A stretch of DNA of 64,000 bases, taken from positions 1 to 64,000 of the forward strand of contig CAYMRS010000004.1 in assembly GCA_964392915.1 (NCBI GenBank). Reading direction: 5' to 3'. The stretch is from JAAYUK01 sp964392915 (GTDB lineage Bacteria; Nitrospirota; Thermodesulfovibrionia; Thermodesulfovibrionales; Dissulfurispiraceae). A model generated the notes under the pieces. It saw nothing but the letters and a program-made list of their open reading frames with translations. It ran no database searches and was not told where the DNA came from. Below are positions 20,497-28,841 of this stretch, one piece after another (the stretch's first letter is position 1; the number at the start of each line of letters is the position of its first letter). The position numbers and the translations under genes were made by a program.

Positions 20497-21249
20497 ATGA
20501 AGATAAACGGTATCGATTTTGACGAAAACGGGGCTGACAAAGCGCACATGATTTCGTCCATGGAACGCAGGGCATTTCTGAAGCTCGGCCTTGCGGTAAC
20601 CGGTGTTTTCGCCGGCGGCGCGATACTGTCGCTTACGTCGGCTGTAGAGAGAGCGTTTGCGTCGGGCGGGCATGTCCAGAAATATCCCTACAAGCCGCAT
20701 TACAGCATGCTCATCTACCAGAACCGCTGCATTGACTGCGAACTTTGTCTCGAAGCCTGCGCCCGAGCGAATACTGTGCCGAACTACGGCTACCGCACCG
20801 CCATTCTCGAACGTGAGGCACCGAAATCAACCGGCCTGAAGCGGGAGTTCATCCCGGTGCTCTGCAATCACTGCAACCGTCCGCCGTGCGTCAGGGCATG
20901 TCCGACCATCGCGACGTACAAGAACGAGAAGAACGGCATTGTCATGATGGAAAGCAAAAAATGCATCGGTTGCAAGACCTGTATTGCCGCATGCCCGTAC
21001 AATGCCCGCTATTTCAATGAAGAGCGCAAGGCTGTTGACAAGTGCGACTTCTGTTTTGCCTCGCGCCTCTCCAAAGGAATGAAGACCACCGCATGCGCTG
21101 AGGCATGCCCGGCAAAGGCACGCATCTTCGGTGATCTCTCGGATCCGGCGAGTGAGGTGTATCGCATGGTTCATCAGATCGAGAAGACAGTCTGGGTGCT
21201 CCGCCCCGAAACCGGCGTAGCTCCGAATATCTTCTATTCGCGTGGATAG
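20497..21249 (+). CDS. Tat-exported 4x[4Fe-4S] ferredoxin, DsrO/HybA-like
   Basis: The 250-residue protein begins with a short hydrophilic leader and a Tat signal (RRAFLK at about residues 24-29, then a hydrophobic stretch). Four cluster motifs follow: CIDCELCLEAC, CNHCNRPPCVRACP, CIGCKTCIAACP and CDFC...CAEACP. It is the periplasmic electron-transfer subunit that pairs with NrfD-like membrane proteins. Start ATG 20497 is chosen for its GGGAGG site; a longer in-frame start at 20338 lies inside the upstream gene. Confidence 0.88.
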   Translation: MKINGIDFDENGADKAHMISSMERRAFLKLGLAVTGVFAGGAILSLTSAVERAFASGGHVQKYPYKPHYSMLIYQNRCIDCELCLEACARANTVPNYGYRTAILEREAPKSTGLKREFIPVLCNHCNRPPCVRACPTIATYKNEKNGIVMMESKKCIGCKTCIAACPYNARYFNEERKAVDKCDFCFASRLSKGMKTTACAEACPAKARIFGDLSDPASEVYRMVHQIEKTVWVLRPETGVAPNIFYSRG

Positions 21250-21265
21250 GGAAGGAGGGAATATC

Positions 21266-21676
21266 ATGAACCGTACAGAGAAAAAAGCCATTTCACGCCT
21301 CATTATCAGCACCTTCTTCGTTCTCGCGATTCTGATCGGCGCCGGCCTCGTTCTGCATGGTATGCCGGCGGAGGCGGAACAGAGCGGCCTCGGCGGCGAC
21401 GTACTCTTTACCAAGCCGGTCAAGACGGTCATCTTCAGCCACAAGAGCCATGTCGAGGGCCTGAGCATGAGCTGCAACGCCTGTCACGACAAGCTTTTCA
21501 GCATGGATGGCGGCTCAACAGAAAAGCTTGCTGATTTCAATCACAAGGCTTTCGATAAGGGCAAGTACTGCGGAGCATGCCACGGGAAAACCGCCTCGCC
21601 CATGAACGCGCAATGCACGAATTGTCATATCGGCGTGAAGGGGCACGCAAAACTGATGAAGCCGGTGAAGAAATAG
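21266..21676 (+). CDS. Trihaem cytochrome c (c7/c3-like), DsrJ-position subunit
   Basis: This 136-residue protein has an N-terminal membrane anchor or signal (about residues 10-30) and three CxxCH motifs (CNACH, CGACH, CTNCH). His residues that could be distal ligands appear in FSHKSH and FNHKAF. The pattern fits cytochrome c7/class III folds, and the location is that of DsrJ in dsrMKJOP-type operons. GGAAGGAGGG precedes ATG 21266. No DsrM or DsrK gene is adjacent. It is followed by a terminator. Confidence 0.85.
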   Translation: MNRTEKKAISRLIISTFFVLAILIGAGLVLHGMPAEAEQSGLGGDVLFTKPVKTVIFSHKSHVEGLSMSCNACHDKLFSMDGGSTEKLADFNHKAFDKGKYCGACHGKTASPMNAQCTNCHIGVKGHAKLMKPVKK

Positions 21677-21693
21677 CTGGACATACAGCAACC

Positions 21694-21735
21694 AGAGGCC
21701 TGGGCGGAAATATCTGCTTCAGGCCTCTTTTTTTT
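21694..21735 (+). terminator. Intrinsic terminator of the NrfD operon
   Basis: Arms AGAGGCCT (21694-21701) and AGGCCTCT (21721-21728) are perfect complements and are followed by a run of T residues to 21734. The loop is 19 nt. It ends the 18413-21676 operon just before the convergent phospholipase-like gene. Confidence 0.9.
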
Positions 21736-21750
21736 CTGAGAGGCGCAAGG

Positions 21751-23511
21751 TTACTCTTTGCAGGCAAAACCACTGCCGGACGCCTTCACAAATTCGCCGA
21801 CACAAAAAACTCCACCGCGGGCATGGCTTAGCTGCGAGCATGCAGCAAACTGCCCGCCGCGCCAGACGTTGTTCAGCGTAATCGAACCGCAGGTTGCACG
21901 AATCGCCTCCCGCTTCGTCGCATACTTGCCAAAGATGATCGGCTTTCTTTTCAGGCGGCGGGTAATACTCTCTTCAGTTGTCTGCTGAAGATTCAGCATG
22001 CACCACCAGCCCCCCTTTGCATCACACGGATGCCAGACGATCCACTGCTGCGCAACTCCCGGAGGCGTGGTCTGACAGGACTGGTAAAGCGCTGCCGGAA
22101 TTCTGCAGCCATTGCGCTCGGCCTCTGCCGCAATCGCCCGCGCCCTGCCGAGATCGCCGTTTGCACAGGCGCTCCTTACGCTGTTCTCATATCCGGCACA
22201 TTTATTGTCCGGCTGGGCAACAAGGTGCTGCCGGATATTAGCCGGGCTCTGCGTCTGACCGGAATCGGGGGTGTTTGCAAATGTTCCGGCCAGACGCAGG
22301 ATAACCCGTTCATTCAGATTGGGAAGATGAATCGGCTGACTGGTCATCAGTCCGGAACTGTTGATGGTCGGCTGAAGCGATGCGAGAGAACCGAGTGAAA
22401 CCTGCCGCATCGAGCCGGCTCCCGAGCCGATGATCATTGCGGCATGTGCATTATGCGCTGCTTCTCTCGTCAGGTTGTGCACGACCACCGCTATCGTGTA
22501 CATGTCGCGCTGCCCGCTTACTGGCGTTACGCGGGAAAGGGCGATGCGCAGACCGCTGAATGAGGCACGCCAGATTGAATACGTTGCCTGTACCGCAGAA
22601 CCGAGCAGCCGCGCGGCAACCCTGCTTGAAGCATCGAACGCCGGGGCACAGCGTCCTGTCGGACATGCATCAGTCGCTTCAGAATACCGCTCAGTCAGTT
22701 CCCGTGTGCTCAGTGCGATTTCCTTGGCAAACAGATCGGCGGGCTTGGTGTTGCGCCAGTATGGATGATGTCCTGAGGCGTCCTGCGGCTGCGTAAACAT
22801 CGCAGCCGCTTCGTACGCAAAATGAGTGCCGGTTTTGGTCGGTGCCTGGCTGTTGCCATCGTAGTACCACGCCTCAAACCAGTCTGCATTGGCACCCCGC
22901 TTCTGACGGTCATTTTCAAACCTTTGCAGCAAAGCCGGGATCCGGATCTGCGGGACACGCTGGCCAATAATTGCAGATGCATTTTTCTGATGAAGCTGGT
23001 AGCCGACAGGCATGCCGAGCACGTGATAGGGAACCGTCATATCCTGCACGAAATGCGCGACCCACGATGCCTTCTGCGCAACCCCGGCATCGCCCGATCG
23101 GACCGGTGCATGATATAAATCCATCTTGAGAGCATTAAAAAAGCTCAGGATGACCTCGGGAGCCCTGCCCCTATCGATAACCGGGTTATAGTAATGCATG
23201 GAATATGCTGAACGTGTTGCATCATCAGGTCCCAGGCCGATTGCCATCCCCCCCTCGGCAGCGACCCTGACAGCCCCCTGCTCAATAATTGCCTGGAGTG
23301 ATGGAAATGGTATGCCGAGGAAAGCCGGATCGCGTTGCAACTCCTGGTATGCAAGTCTGCAAAGATTGTGATGTGTGCCGCCGAGGGTTTGCGTCTCATA
23401 TACCGATGACCATGCATGCGTATCAGACGGCAGAGCTGCCAGTGCAGCAAGGATGATTCCAGGAAGAATCAGAAGGTCTTTGAGAAAATTACCCGGTAGT
23501 CGAGACGCCAT
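21751..23511 (-). CDS. Secreted zinc-dependent phospholipase C / S1-P1 nuclease-like protein
   Basis: This 586-residue protein has a signal peptide (about residues 1-33, cleavage after DTHA) that would leave Trp as the mature first residue, as in bacterial zinc phospholipase C where that Trp binds zinc. GTHHNLCRLAY and HFVQDMTVPYH supply the further His/Asp ligands; the latter fits the family pattern H-x3-D-x3-P-x-H. The C-terminal ~260 residues are beta-rich and Cys-containing and do not match a family I know. Phospholipase versus nuclease activity cannot be decided. Confidence 0.7.
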   Translation of the reverse strand: MASRLPGNFLKDLLILPGIILAALAALPSDTHAWSSVYETQTLGGTHHNLCRLAYQELQRDPAFLGIPFPSLQAIIEQGAVRVAAEGGMAIGLGPDDATRSAYSMHYYNPVIDRGRAPEVILSFFNALKMDLYHAPVRSGDAGVAQKASWVAHFVQDMTVPYHVLGMPVGYQLHQKNASAIIGQRVPQIRIPALLQRFENDRQKRGANADWFEAWYYDGNSQAPTKTGTHFAYEAAAMFTQPQDASGHHPYWRNTKPADLFAKEIALSTRELTERYSEATDACPTGRCAPAFDASSRVAARLLGSAVQATYSIWRASFSGLRIALSRVTPVSGQRDMYTIAVVVHNLTREAAHNAHAAMIIGSGAGSMRQVSLGSLASLQPTINSSGLMTSQPIHLPNLNERVILRLAGTFANTPDSGQTQSPANIRQHLVAQPDNKCAGYENSVRSACANGDLGRARAIAAEAERNGCRIPAALYQSCQTTPPGVAQQWIVWHPCDAKGGWWCMLNLQQTTEESITRRLKRKPIIFGKYATKREAIRATCGSITLNNVWRGGQFAACSQLSHARGGVFCVGEFVKASGSGFACKE

Positions 23512-23705
23512 GACATTACTCCATGGGGCGCACCAGGAATCCGCAAGCCGGCACTGAGCTGCATTCCCCCGTCTGCTCCTGCCGGCGCCGCTCTCGGCTC
23601 CTGATCAAATCGTATCAATGGGCACGCGGGGAGTCAAGAGAAATATCCCGAGCTCTTTCACGGTTTGTTCAGCAGGATCCTTGCATGTTCTGTCTGCACT
23701 GCTGC

Positions 23706-24689
23706 TCATTCATTATTCGCAAAGAAAACACCGGCACGTTCCCGTGCTTCGACCACGCTGCTGCTGCTTTGCACCTTTGATGCCAGGAGATGCCCGAACT
23801 GATAGTTTCTCGCAAAGTAATGGGTAAATTCTTTCAGCCTGCCGAGCCGCCTTTCAGGCGTGAACAATGCCGTCAAAAGGTCTATAAAGCGCCAATAAAG
23901 TTCCGGCAGCACAACCACCGGCTTTACGATCGGGCAGCCGTAAACCTCACGCGCAATCTCGGCAAAGAGCCACGGCCGGATCACCGCGCCACGTCCGAGC
24001 ATCAGGCCATCGGCTCCGGTCGTACGCAAGCAGTTTTCGGCATCTTCTACCGAGAATATCCCGCCATTGACGATAACCGGAATTCTGACCCATTGTTTCA
24101 CTTTCGCAACCCACTCCCATCTCGGCTTTCGCGCAAAAGACTCGTCCCTGAGCCGCGCATGGACCGAAACCATATCAATGCCCTCATCTGAAAGCATGGT
24201 GCAAAATGCCCTTAATCTGTGCTCGTCGAGTTCGTTGCCGAGCCGGATTTTTGCGGTCAGGGGAAGATGGGTGAGCTTCCGCGCTTCGGCCACAATACTG
24301 CGGACCAGTTCCGGCTGTTCCATCAGCTTGGCACCGGCGCCGGCCTTGCTCACCGTGGGAGCCGGGCAGCCCATGTTCAGGTCAATCGCATCTGCATTCA
24401 GCTTATGCAGAGCATTGATAGCAAGCGGCAGTTCTCCGACCGAAGAGAGCAGGAGCTGATAGGAGAGCGGTTTTTCCGCCTCGGTCCTGATCAGCCATGG
24501 CGAAAGCCGGGGATTTTCGGCCGGCAAACGCCTTGCCGCGAGCATCTCTGTTGACAAAAGACCGACCCCGCCGAATCTGCCCATGATCTGCCGAAGCGCG
24601 CTGTGAGTAAGGCCTGCCATAGGTGCCAGAAGCAAGGGGGGAGAGACTTCGAGATTTCGAATCTGAAGATGGCGCAGGGGTGTCTGCAT
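23706..24689 (-). CDS. dus: tRNA-dihydrouridine synthase
   Basis: The 327-residue flavoprotein has the Dus landmarks: LLLAPMAGLTHSALR at the N-terminus, the catalytic Cys in DLNMGCPAP, KIRLG, VSVHARLR, IPVIVNGGI and the phosphate-binding ADGLMLGRG. Dus enzymes reduce uridine to dihydrouridine in tRNA with FMN and NADPH. It overlaps the preceding small membrane gene (TAATG) and so sits at the end of the operon beginning with the sensor kinase. Subfamily (DusA/B/C) is not assigned. Confidence 0.92.
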   Translation of the reverse strand: MQTPLRHLQIRNLEVSPPLLLAPMAGLTHSALRQIMGRFGGVGLLSTEMLAARRLPAENPRLSPWLIRTEAEKPLSYQLLLSSVGELPLAINALHKLNADAIDLNMGCPAPTVSKAGAGAKLMEQPELVRSIVAEARKLTHLPLTAKIRLGNELDEHRLRAFCTMLSDEGIDMVSVHARLRDESFARKPRWEWVAKVKQWVRIPVIVNGGIFSVEDAENCLRTTGADGLMLGRGAVIRPWLFAEIAREVYGCPIVKPVVVLPELYWRFIDLLTALFTPERRLGRLKEFTHYFARNYQFGHLLASKVQSSSSVVEARERAGVFFANNE

Positions 24690-24973
24690 TATTCTGAAAG
24701 CAGGATTCTGAAAAACCGGCGGACAATGCGGACAAACACCACACCCGCTCCCGCTCCGATGGCAGCGATGCTCAGCACCGCAAGAGCCGCTCCCAACAGA
24801 GCAGGAGCGCTATCGGCGCTAATCTGTGCATTGAACAGTGAGTTCAGATCCCGCGCAACCGCTTCACGCCAGCTGGAGCCGGCTGCCTCGCCCAGAAGCA
24901 GGTCCATGCCAAGAGCAATTGCCAGACCGATGAGCCCTCCGCATGCCGCCCCAACAGAATCCCATCGGTTCAT
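24689..24973 (-). CDS. Small hypothetical membrane protein
   Basis: This 94-residue protein has two hydrophobic segments (about residues 7-27 and 58-82) and a basic C-terminal tail (RIVRRFFRILL). No family is recognised. Both ends overlap neighbours: its ATG overlaps the stop of the sigma54 activator (ATGA) and its stop overlaps the dus start. The tight coupling supports it being a real gene. Function is unknown. Confidence 0.6.
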   Translation of the reverse strand: MNRWDSVGAACGGLIGLAIALGMDLLLGEAAGSSWREAVARDLNSLFNAQISADSAPALLGAALAVLSIAAIGAGAGVVFVRIVRRFFRILLSE

Positions 24974-26328
24974 GCGCTTTCGATGCCGTATTTTTTCAAT
25001 TTTCGGTAAAGCGTCGCGAGATCGATTCCCAGGGCTTTCGCGGTAGCTTCCTTGTCGCTGCCCTGCGCCTTGAAGGTTGACTGCAGAAGATGGTGTTCAT
25101 AATTGTTCAGGCAGACTTTCAGTGACGAACAACTGACCGCAGTGCGACTGCCGCCGATTTTATCGGGAAGATCCGTTGTCATAAGGATCTGGTTGTCAGT
25201 AAGCACAACGGCCCGTTCAATAACATTTTTCAGCTCACGCACATTGCCGGGCCAGCGATATTCGAGCAGTGCAGCCAGAGCTTCCGGGTCGATTCCGGTC
25301 ACCTTCTTCTGATGCTCTTCAACAAAGGTGCGAACAAAATGTTTTGCCATCATTTCTACGTCTTCAGGGCGCTCACGCAACGGGGGAACCTTTATTTCAA
25401 TGACATTCAGGCGCCAGTAGAGATCTTCCCGGAACTGCCCGTTTTTGAGTCGGGCGTCAATGTCCACATTTGTCGCAGAGACTATCCGCACATCAACCAG
25501 CCGCGGCCGGGTGTCGCCGAGGGCGTGGACTTCGCCGGTTTCCAGGACTTTCAGCAATTTCGCCTGCAGCGTCGGGGGCATATCGCCGATTTCATCAAGA
25601 AACAGCGTGCCCTGATGAGCCAGTGCGATAAGGCCGAGCTTGTCGGCAACCGCGCCGGTAAAAGCGCCTTTTTTAAATCCGAACAGTTCCGACTCGAGCA
25701 GACCTTCCGGGATTGCCGAGCAGTTTATTGAAATAAAAGGCTTGTCGCGCCGCGGGCTGTTGCAGTGAATGAGTTCCGCGATAAGCCCTTTGCCGGTGCC
25801 GCTTTCGCCGAGAATGATGATATTGCTCTTGGTGGGAATGACTTTTTCGAGAGTCTCGACAATGCGTATCATTGATTCAGCGTTCGCAACGAAATCGCGG
25901 CAGGCTATGCGCTGGCTGATCTGCTGCCGAAGGGCGCTGTTTTCCTGCATAATCCTTCGCTGTTCAAGAATGCGCCGCACGGTGATCTTGATCTCTTCAT
26001 TCAAAAATGGCTTCATGATGTATTCAGCCGCGCCATGCTTCATCGCCTCAACCGCCGACTCTATCGTTCCAAAAGCCGTCATGATGACGACCGGCATATC
26101 CGCCGCAAGAGAACGCGCTCGCTTCAGAACGCCCATCCCGTCAATTTTGCCCATTTTCAGGTCAGTGATCACCATCTCGTACTGATGTTTCTCGAGATTT
26201 GCAATACCTTCTTCGCCGCTGCTTGCACAGGTTATCTGATAGCCCTGCCGGTTGAGCAGAAACGCAAGTGCCTTGCAGATGTCCGCCTCGTCGTCAATGA
26301 TTAAAATGCGTGGCTGCATGTTCTTCAA
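24970..26328 (-). CDS. Sigma54-dependent response regulator (NtrC/AtoC family)
   Basis: This 452-residue protein has a receiver domain (RILIIDDEADICKAL, phosphoacceptor Asp in MVITDLKMG), an AAA+ central domain with Walker A GESGTGKG, the sigma54-contacting GAFTGA loop, and a Fis-type HTH at the C-terminus (KALGIDLATLYRKLKKYGI). It activates -24/-12 promoters when phosphorylated. It overlaps the kinase gene by 4 nt, so the two form a two-component pair. The -24/-12 promoter at 18356 with two upstream dyads is a plausible target, but the link is inference. Confidence 0.95.
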   Translation of the reverse strand: MKNMQPRILIIDDEADICKALAFLLNRQGYQITCASSGEEGIANLEKHQYEMVITDLKMGKIDGMGVLKRARSLAADMPVVIMTAFGTIESAVEAMKHGAAEYIMKPFLNEEIKITVRRILEQRRIMQENSALRQQISQRIACRDFVANAESMIRIVETLEKVIPTKSNIIILGESGTGKGLIAELIHCNSPRRDKPFISINCSAIPEGLLESELFGFKKGAFTGAVADKLGLIALAHQGTLFLDEIGDMPPTLQAKLLKVLETGEVHALGDTRPRLVDVRIVSATNVDIDARLKNGQFREDLYWRLNVIEIKVPPLRERPEDVEMMAKHFVRTFVEEHQKKVTGIDPEALAALLEYRWPGNVRELKNVIERAVVLTDNQILMTTDLPDKIGGSRTAVSCSSLKVCLNNYEHHLLQSTFKAQGSDKEATAKALGIDLATLYRKLKKYGIESA

Positions 26329-28358
26329 CTCCTCCTTGCCGGAAGCCGGATGGTAAAGGTTGTGCCGTGGCCAACCTCGCTCTCGACCGTCATCGTCCCG
26401 TTCATTTTTCTGAGCATGGTATAACTAACCGAAAGACCAAGGCCCGTGCCTTTTTCCTTTGTGGTGTAAAAGGGGTCAAAGATGCGGGAAATATCTTCAG
26501 GGGAGATGCCGATGCCGGTATCCCGAAATTTTACGCGGATTTCATCTCCCCTGAGTACGCTGCTTACGCTGAGAGTACCGCCATCGGGCATCGCATCTAT
26601 TGCATTCAGGATCAGGTTGACAAAGACCTGCGAGAGTTGGTTGCCGTCGACCAGGATGCAGGGCAGTTCGGGCGCGAGGTCGCTGACAATCGCGATGTCT
26701 TTAGCCCGCTTGTCATATTGAATGAGATTGATTGAGGTCTCGATGATGTCGTTAATCTGGCACTCCTTCGGCTCGCCAACAGGCATTTTTGAGAATCCCG
26801 ACAGCTGCTTGAGCGTTTCCGTAATACGGTTTACATGGAAACAGATGGTCCGCAGGCTGTCCTTTTTGAAGTCATCTTCCTCAATCTCCTGAAGAATCTG
26901 GACAAAGGAAAAGATGGACGTGAGCGGATTGCCGATTTCGTGGGCGATGCCCGCGGCAAGGCGGCCAACCGCGGCGAGCTTCTCCGAGTTGCTCAACTGC
27001 TCTTCCATGCGCCGTATCTCGGTGACATCGTGGATCAGGCGGATGTAGCCGATGACCTCTCCGAGATCATCGCGCACAGGGGCTGTGGCGACCTGGAAAT
27101 GGCGGCCCTTCTTCCCGAACATGTCGGACATTATAACGGTCTGGATACTCTTGTCTTCATGTGAACCTGAAACATGGCAATCGGCGCAGAGTTCCTCACA
27201 CGACTTTCCGATAATGCTTGCCCCCGCCATTTCTTCCATGAACTGGTTTGTCCACTGCACGACCCCTTTCCGGTCAAGAAGCATAATCCCCGAGCCGATG
27301 GCGCTCACGATGCTGTTCAGCTTCTCTTTCTCGCTGAAGAGTTCGGACGTGCGCATCCGCACTTTGTCCTCAAGCTCATGCGCGTAAACCTCCATCTGCT
27401 TCTGCCGCTTCTCGACCTCTTCCGACTGCACGCGCTTGCGGTTGAAATAAATGAGCGCTGTTGAAACCGTTATGGTGGTGGCGAGGATGGAAATAATCAG
27501 ATAGGAATAAAAAGTCATGCTTTTCCGGGTGGTCGCGGTAATTTCCGACACCGGAGCTGACACAAATACAATCCATGAGTCGGCTACTGCCGGTTTTGAG
27601 AACGCTATGATGCGATCTTCGCCGGAGGGAGCGACAAATCGGCCCTGCGGTCCGAACTCGCCGCGTACGATATCCTGCCAAAGATTGAAGCTGAGGTGAC
27701 AGCTTGTGCAGGAGAACTCGGTTTTATGGATATTTTTGCCCACCATCGTCGGCTGGGACGGATGAAAGACCAGGGTGCCGCTGCTGTCCAGCAGGTACAG
27801 GTTCCCCTTCCCGTGCTGACTCAGTTCGTTGATATAGTGGGAGGCAATATTGCTCATGCTGAACGAGACCACAATGATGGCAGTCCGCACCTTTTTGTGA
27901 ACTGCCGGGGCGATGATATGAATGGCTTTAGGCGTCTCCAGAAGACTGGCGGACATGTCGGGAGTGGTCGCGGCGGTGTCTATAATCAGCGGCAGAACGC
28001 CCTCCAGTCTTCGGGGGTCGCCGCCACTAAAATGTACTATTCCCGCCGGCGAGAGAATGGCAAGGTCTATCTTGATATCGGGAGCATCTGCAGAGATCCT
28101 TTCCGAAAGCGCCGAGCCGTCTTTGAGTGAACATGCCGTCAGCTCACACAGCTGCGCGGCGGCAGCGATGGTTCGTTCGCGCAGCAGATTTACATGATTG
28201 CTGATGTTGCTTGCCAGAGCGTCGGCAATCAGAAGCTGCTGCTTGTTGAACTCTTCAGCGATTTCTATCTGCAGGGACTGCTGGAAGAAAATGTTCAGCG
28301 AAATCAGGATTGATACAATCAGAACGAGAACGCTGATAATGAGGAAGTGAGCCTTCAT
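26325..28358 (-). CDS. Sensor histidine kinase with periplasmic CxxCH motif
   Basis: The 677-residue protein has TM1 (about residues 5-27), a large periplasmic sensor domain, TM2 (about 282-305), a PAS domain, the H-box RLAAGIAHEIGNPLTSIFSF and HATPase boxes ending KGTGLGLSVSYTML. The periplasmic region contains SCTSCHLSFNL, a c-type haem motif on the correct side of the membrane for haem attachment. A second CADCH lies in the cytoplasmic PAS region and is unlikely to carry haem c. It is the partner of the sigma54 activator downstream. Confidence 0.92.
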   Translation of the reverse strand: MKAHFLIISVLVLIVSILISLNIFFQQSLQIEIAEEFNKQQLLIADALASNISNHVNLLRERTIAAAAQLCELTACSLKDGSALSERISADAPDIKIDLAILSPAGIVHFSGGDPRRLEGVLPLIIDTAATTPDMSASLLETPKAIHIIAPAVHKKVRTAIIVVSFSMSNIASHYINELSQHGKGNLYLLDSSGTLVFHPSQPTMVGKNIHKTEFSCTSCHLSFNLWQDIVRGEFGPQGRFVAPSGEDRIIAFSKPAVADSWIVFVSAPVSEITATTRKSMTFYSYLIISILATTITVSTALIYFNRKRVQSEEVEKRQKQMEVYAHELEDKVRMRTSELFSEKEKLNSIVSAIGSGIMLLDRKGVVQWTNQFMEEMAGASIIGKSCEELCADCHVSGSHEDKSIQTVIMSDMFGKKGRHFQVATAPVRDDLGEVIGYIRLIHDVTEIRRMEEQLSNSEKLAAVGRLAAGIAHEIGNPLTSIFSFVQILQEIEEDDFKKDSLRTICFHVNRITETLKQLSGFSKMPVGEPKECQINDIIETSINLIQYDKRAKDIAIVSDLAPELPCILVDGNQLSQVFVNLILNAIDAMPDGGTLSVSSVLRGDEIRVKFRDTGIGISPEDISRIFDPFYTTKEKGTGLGLSVSYTMLRKMNGTMTVESEVGHGTTFTIRLPARRS

Positions 28359-28422
28359 AGCTTCAACTATAACAGGAATCGGGATGCGGGGAAAAGATCA
28401 GGACTCATGTGGCAACGAGCAG

Positions 28423-28839
28423 TTAGCCGCTTCGGGCGGGCGGGATTGTAACTATCAGTTTCGCGTCCGCCTCGGCAAGCAGGCTGCCGGTTTCACTGTC
28501 AATAAGGCGAGCCGCTCCCTCCAGCATACGCGGGTTCCGGCGCGTCAGCTCCCCTTCGGCCCGGACGGCGCGCGCAACTGGAACCGGTTTTCTGAAGCGG
28601 ACCCGAAGTTCCGCGGTCACCGCAAAAATATCTTCCGCCATGGCGGCATGAATCATCATCTCGTCGAGCACCGCCGCGATAATGCCCCCGTGGACAATGT
28701 TCCTGTAGCCCTGAAATTGTTTGGCAGGAGCGAATTCCGCGAATACCTTTGAGCCGTCACGTTTGACGGTGAGATGGAGGCCGCAGGGATTCCCGCTGCC
28801 GCAGACAAAACAGAACTGGTCGTCTTCCAGTTCCAGCAT
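28423..28839 (-). CDS. PaaI-family hotdog thioesterase
   Basis: The 138-residue protein has the hotdog-fold thioesterase signature QGYRNIVHGGIIAAVLDEMM, with the HGG helix region and catalytic acid on the following helix. It begins with CFVCGSGNPCGL, a Cys-containing N-terminal extension seen in some family members. It would hydrolyse acyl-CoA or aryl-CoA thioesters; the substrate is unknown. It starts 2 nt after the rho stop on the minus strand, so it is likely transcribed with rho. Confidence 0.85.
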   Translation of the reverse strand: MLELEDDQFCFVCGSGNPCGLHLTVKRDGSKVFAEFAPAKQFQGYRNIVHGGIIAAVLDEMMIHAAMAEDIFAVTAELRVRFRKPVPVARAVRAEGELTRRNPRMLEGAARLIDSETGSLLAEADAKLIVTIPPARSG

Positions 28840-28841
28840 CG

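Noticed and set aside
26325..28358. CADCH in the kinase PAS region as a second haem site
   Set aside because: It lies after TM2 in the cytoplasm, where c-type haem is not attached.
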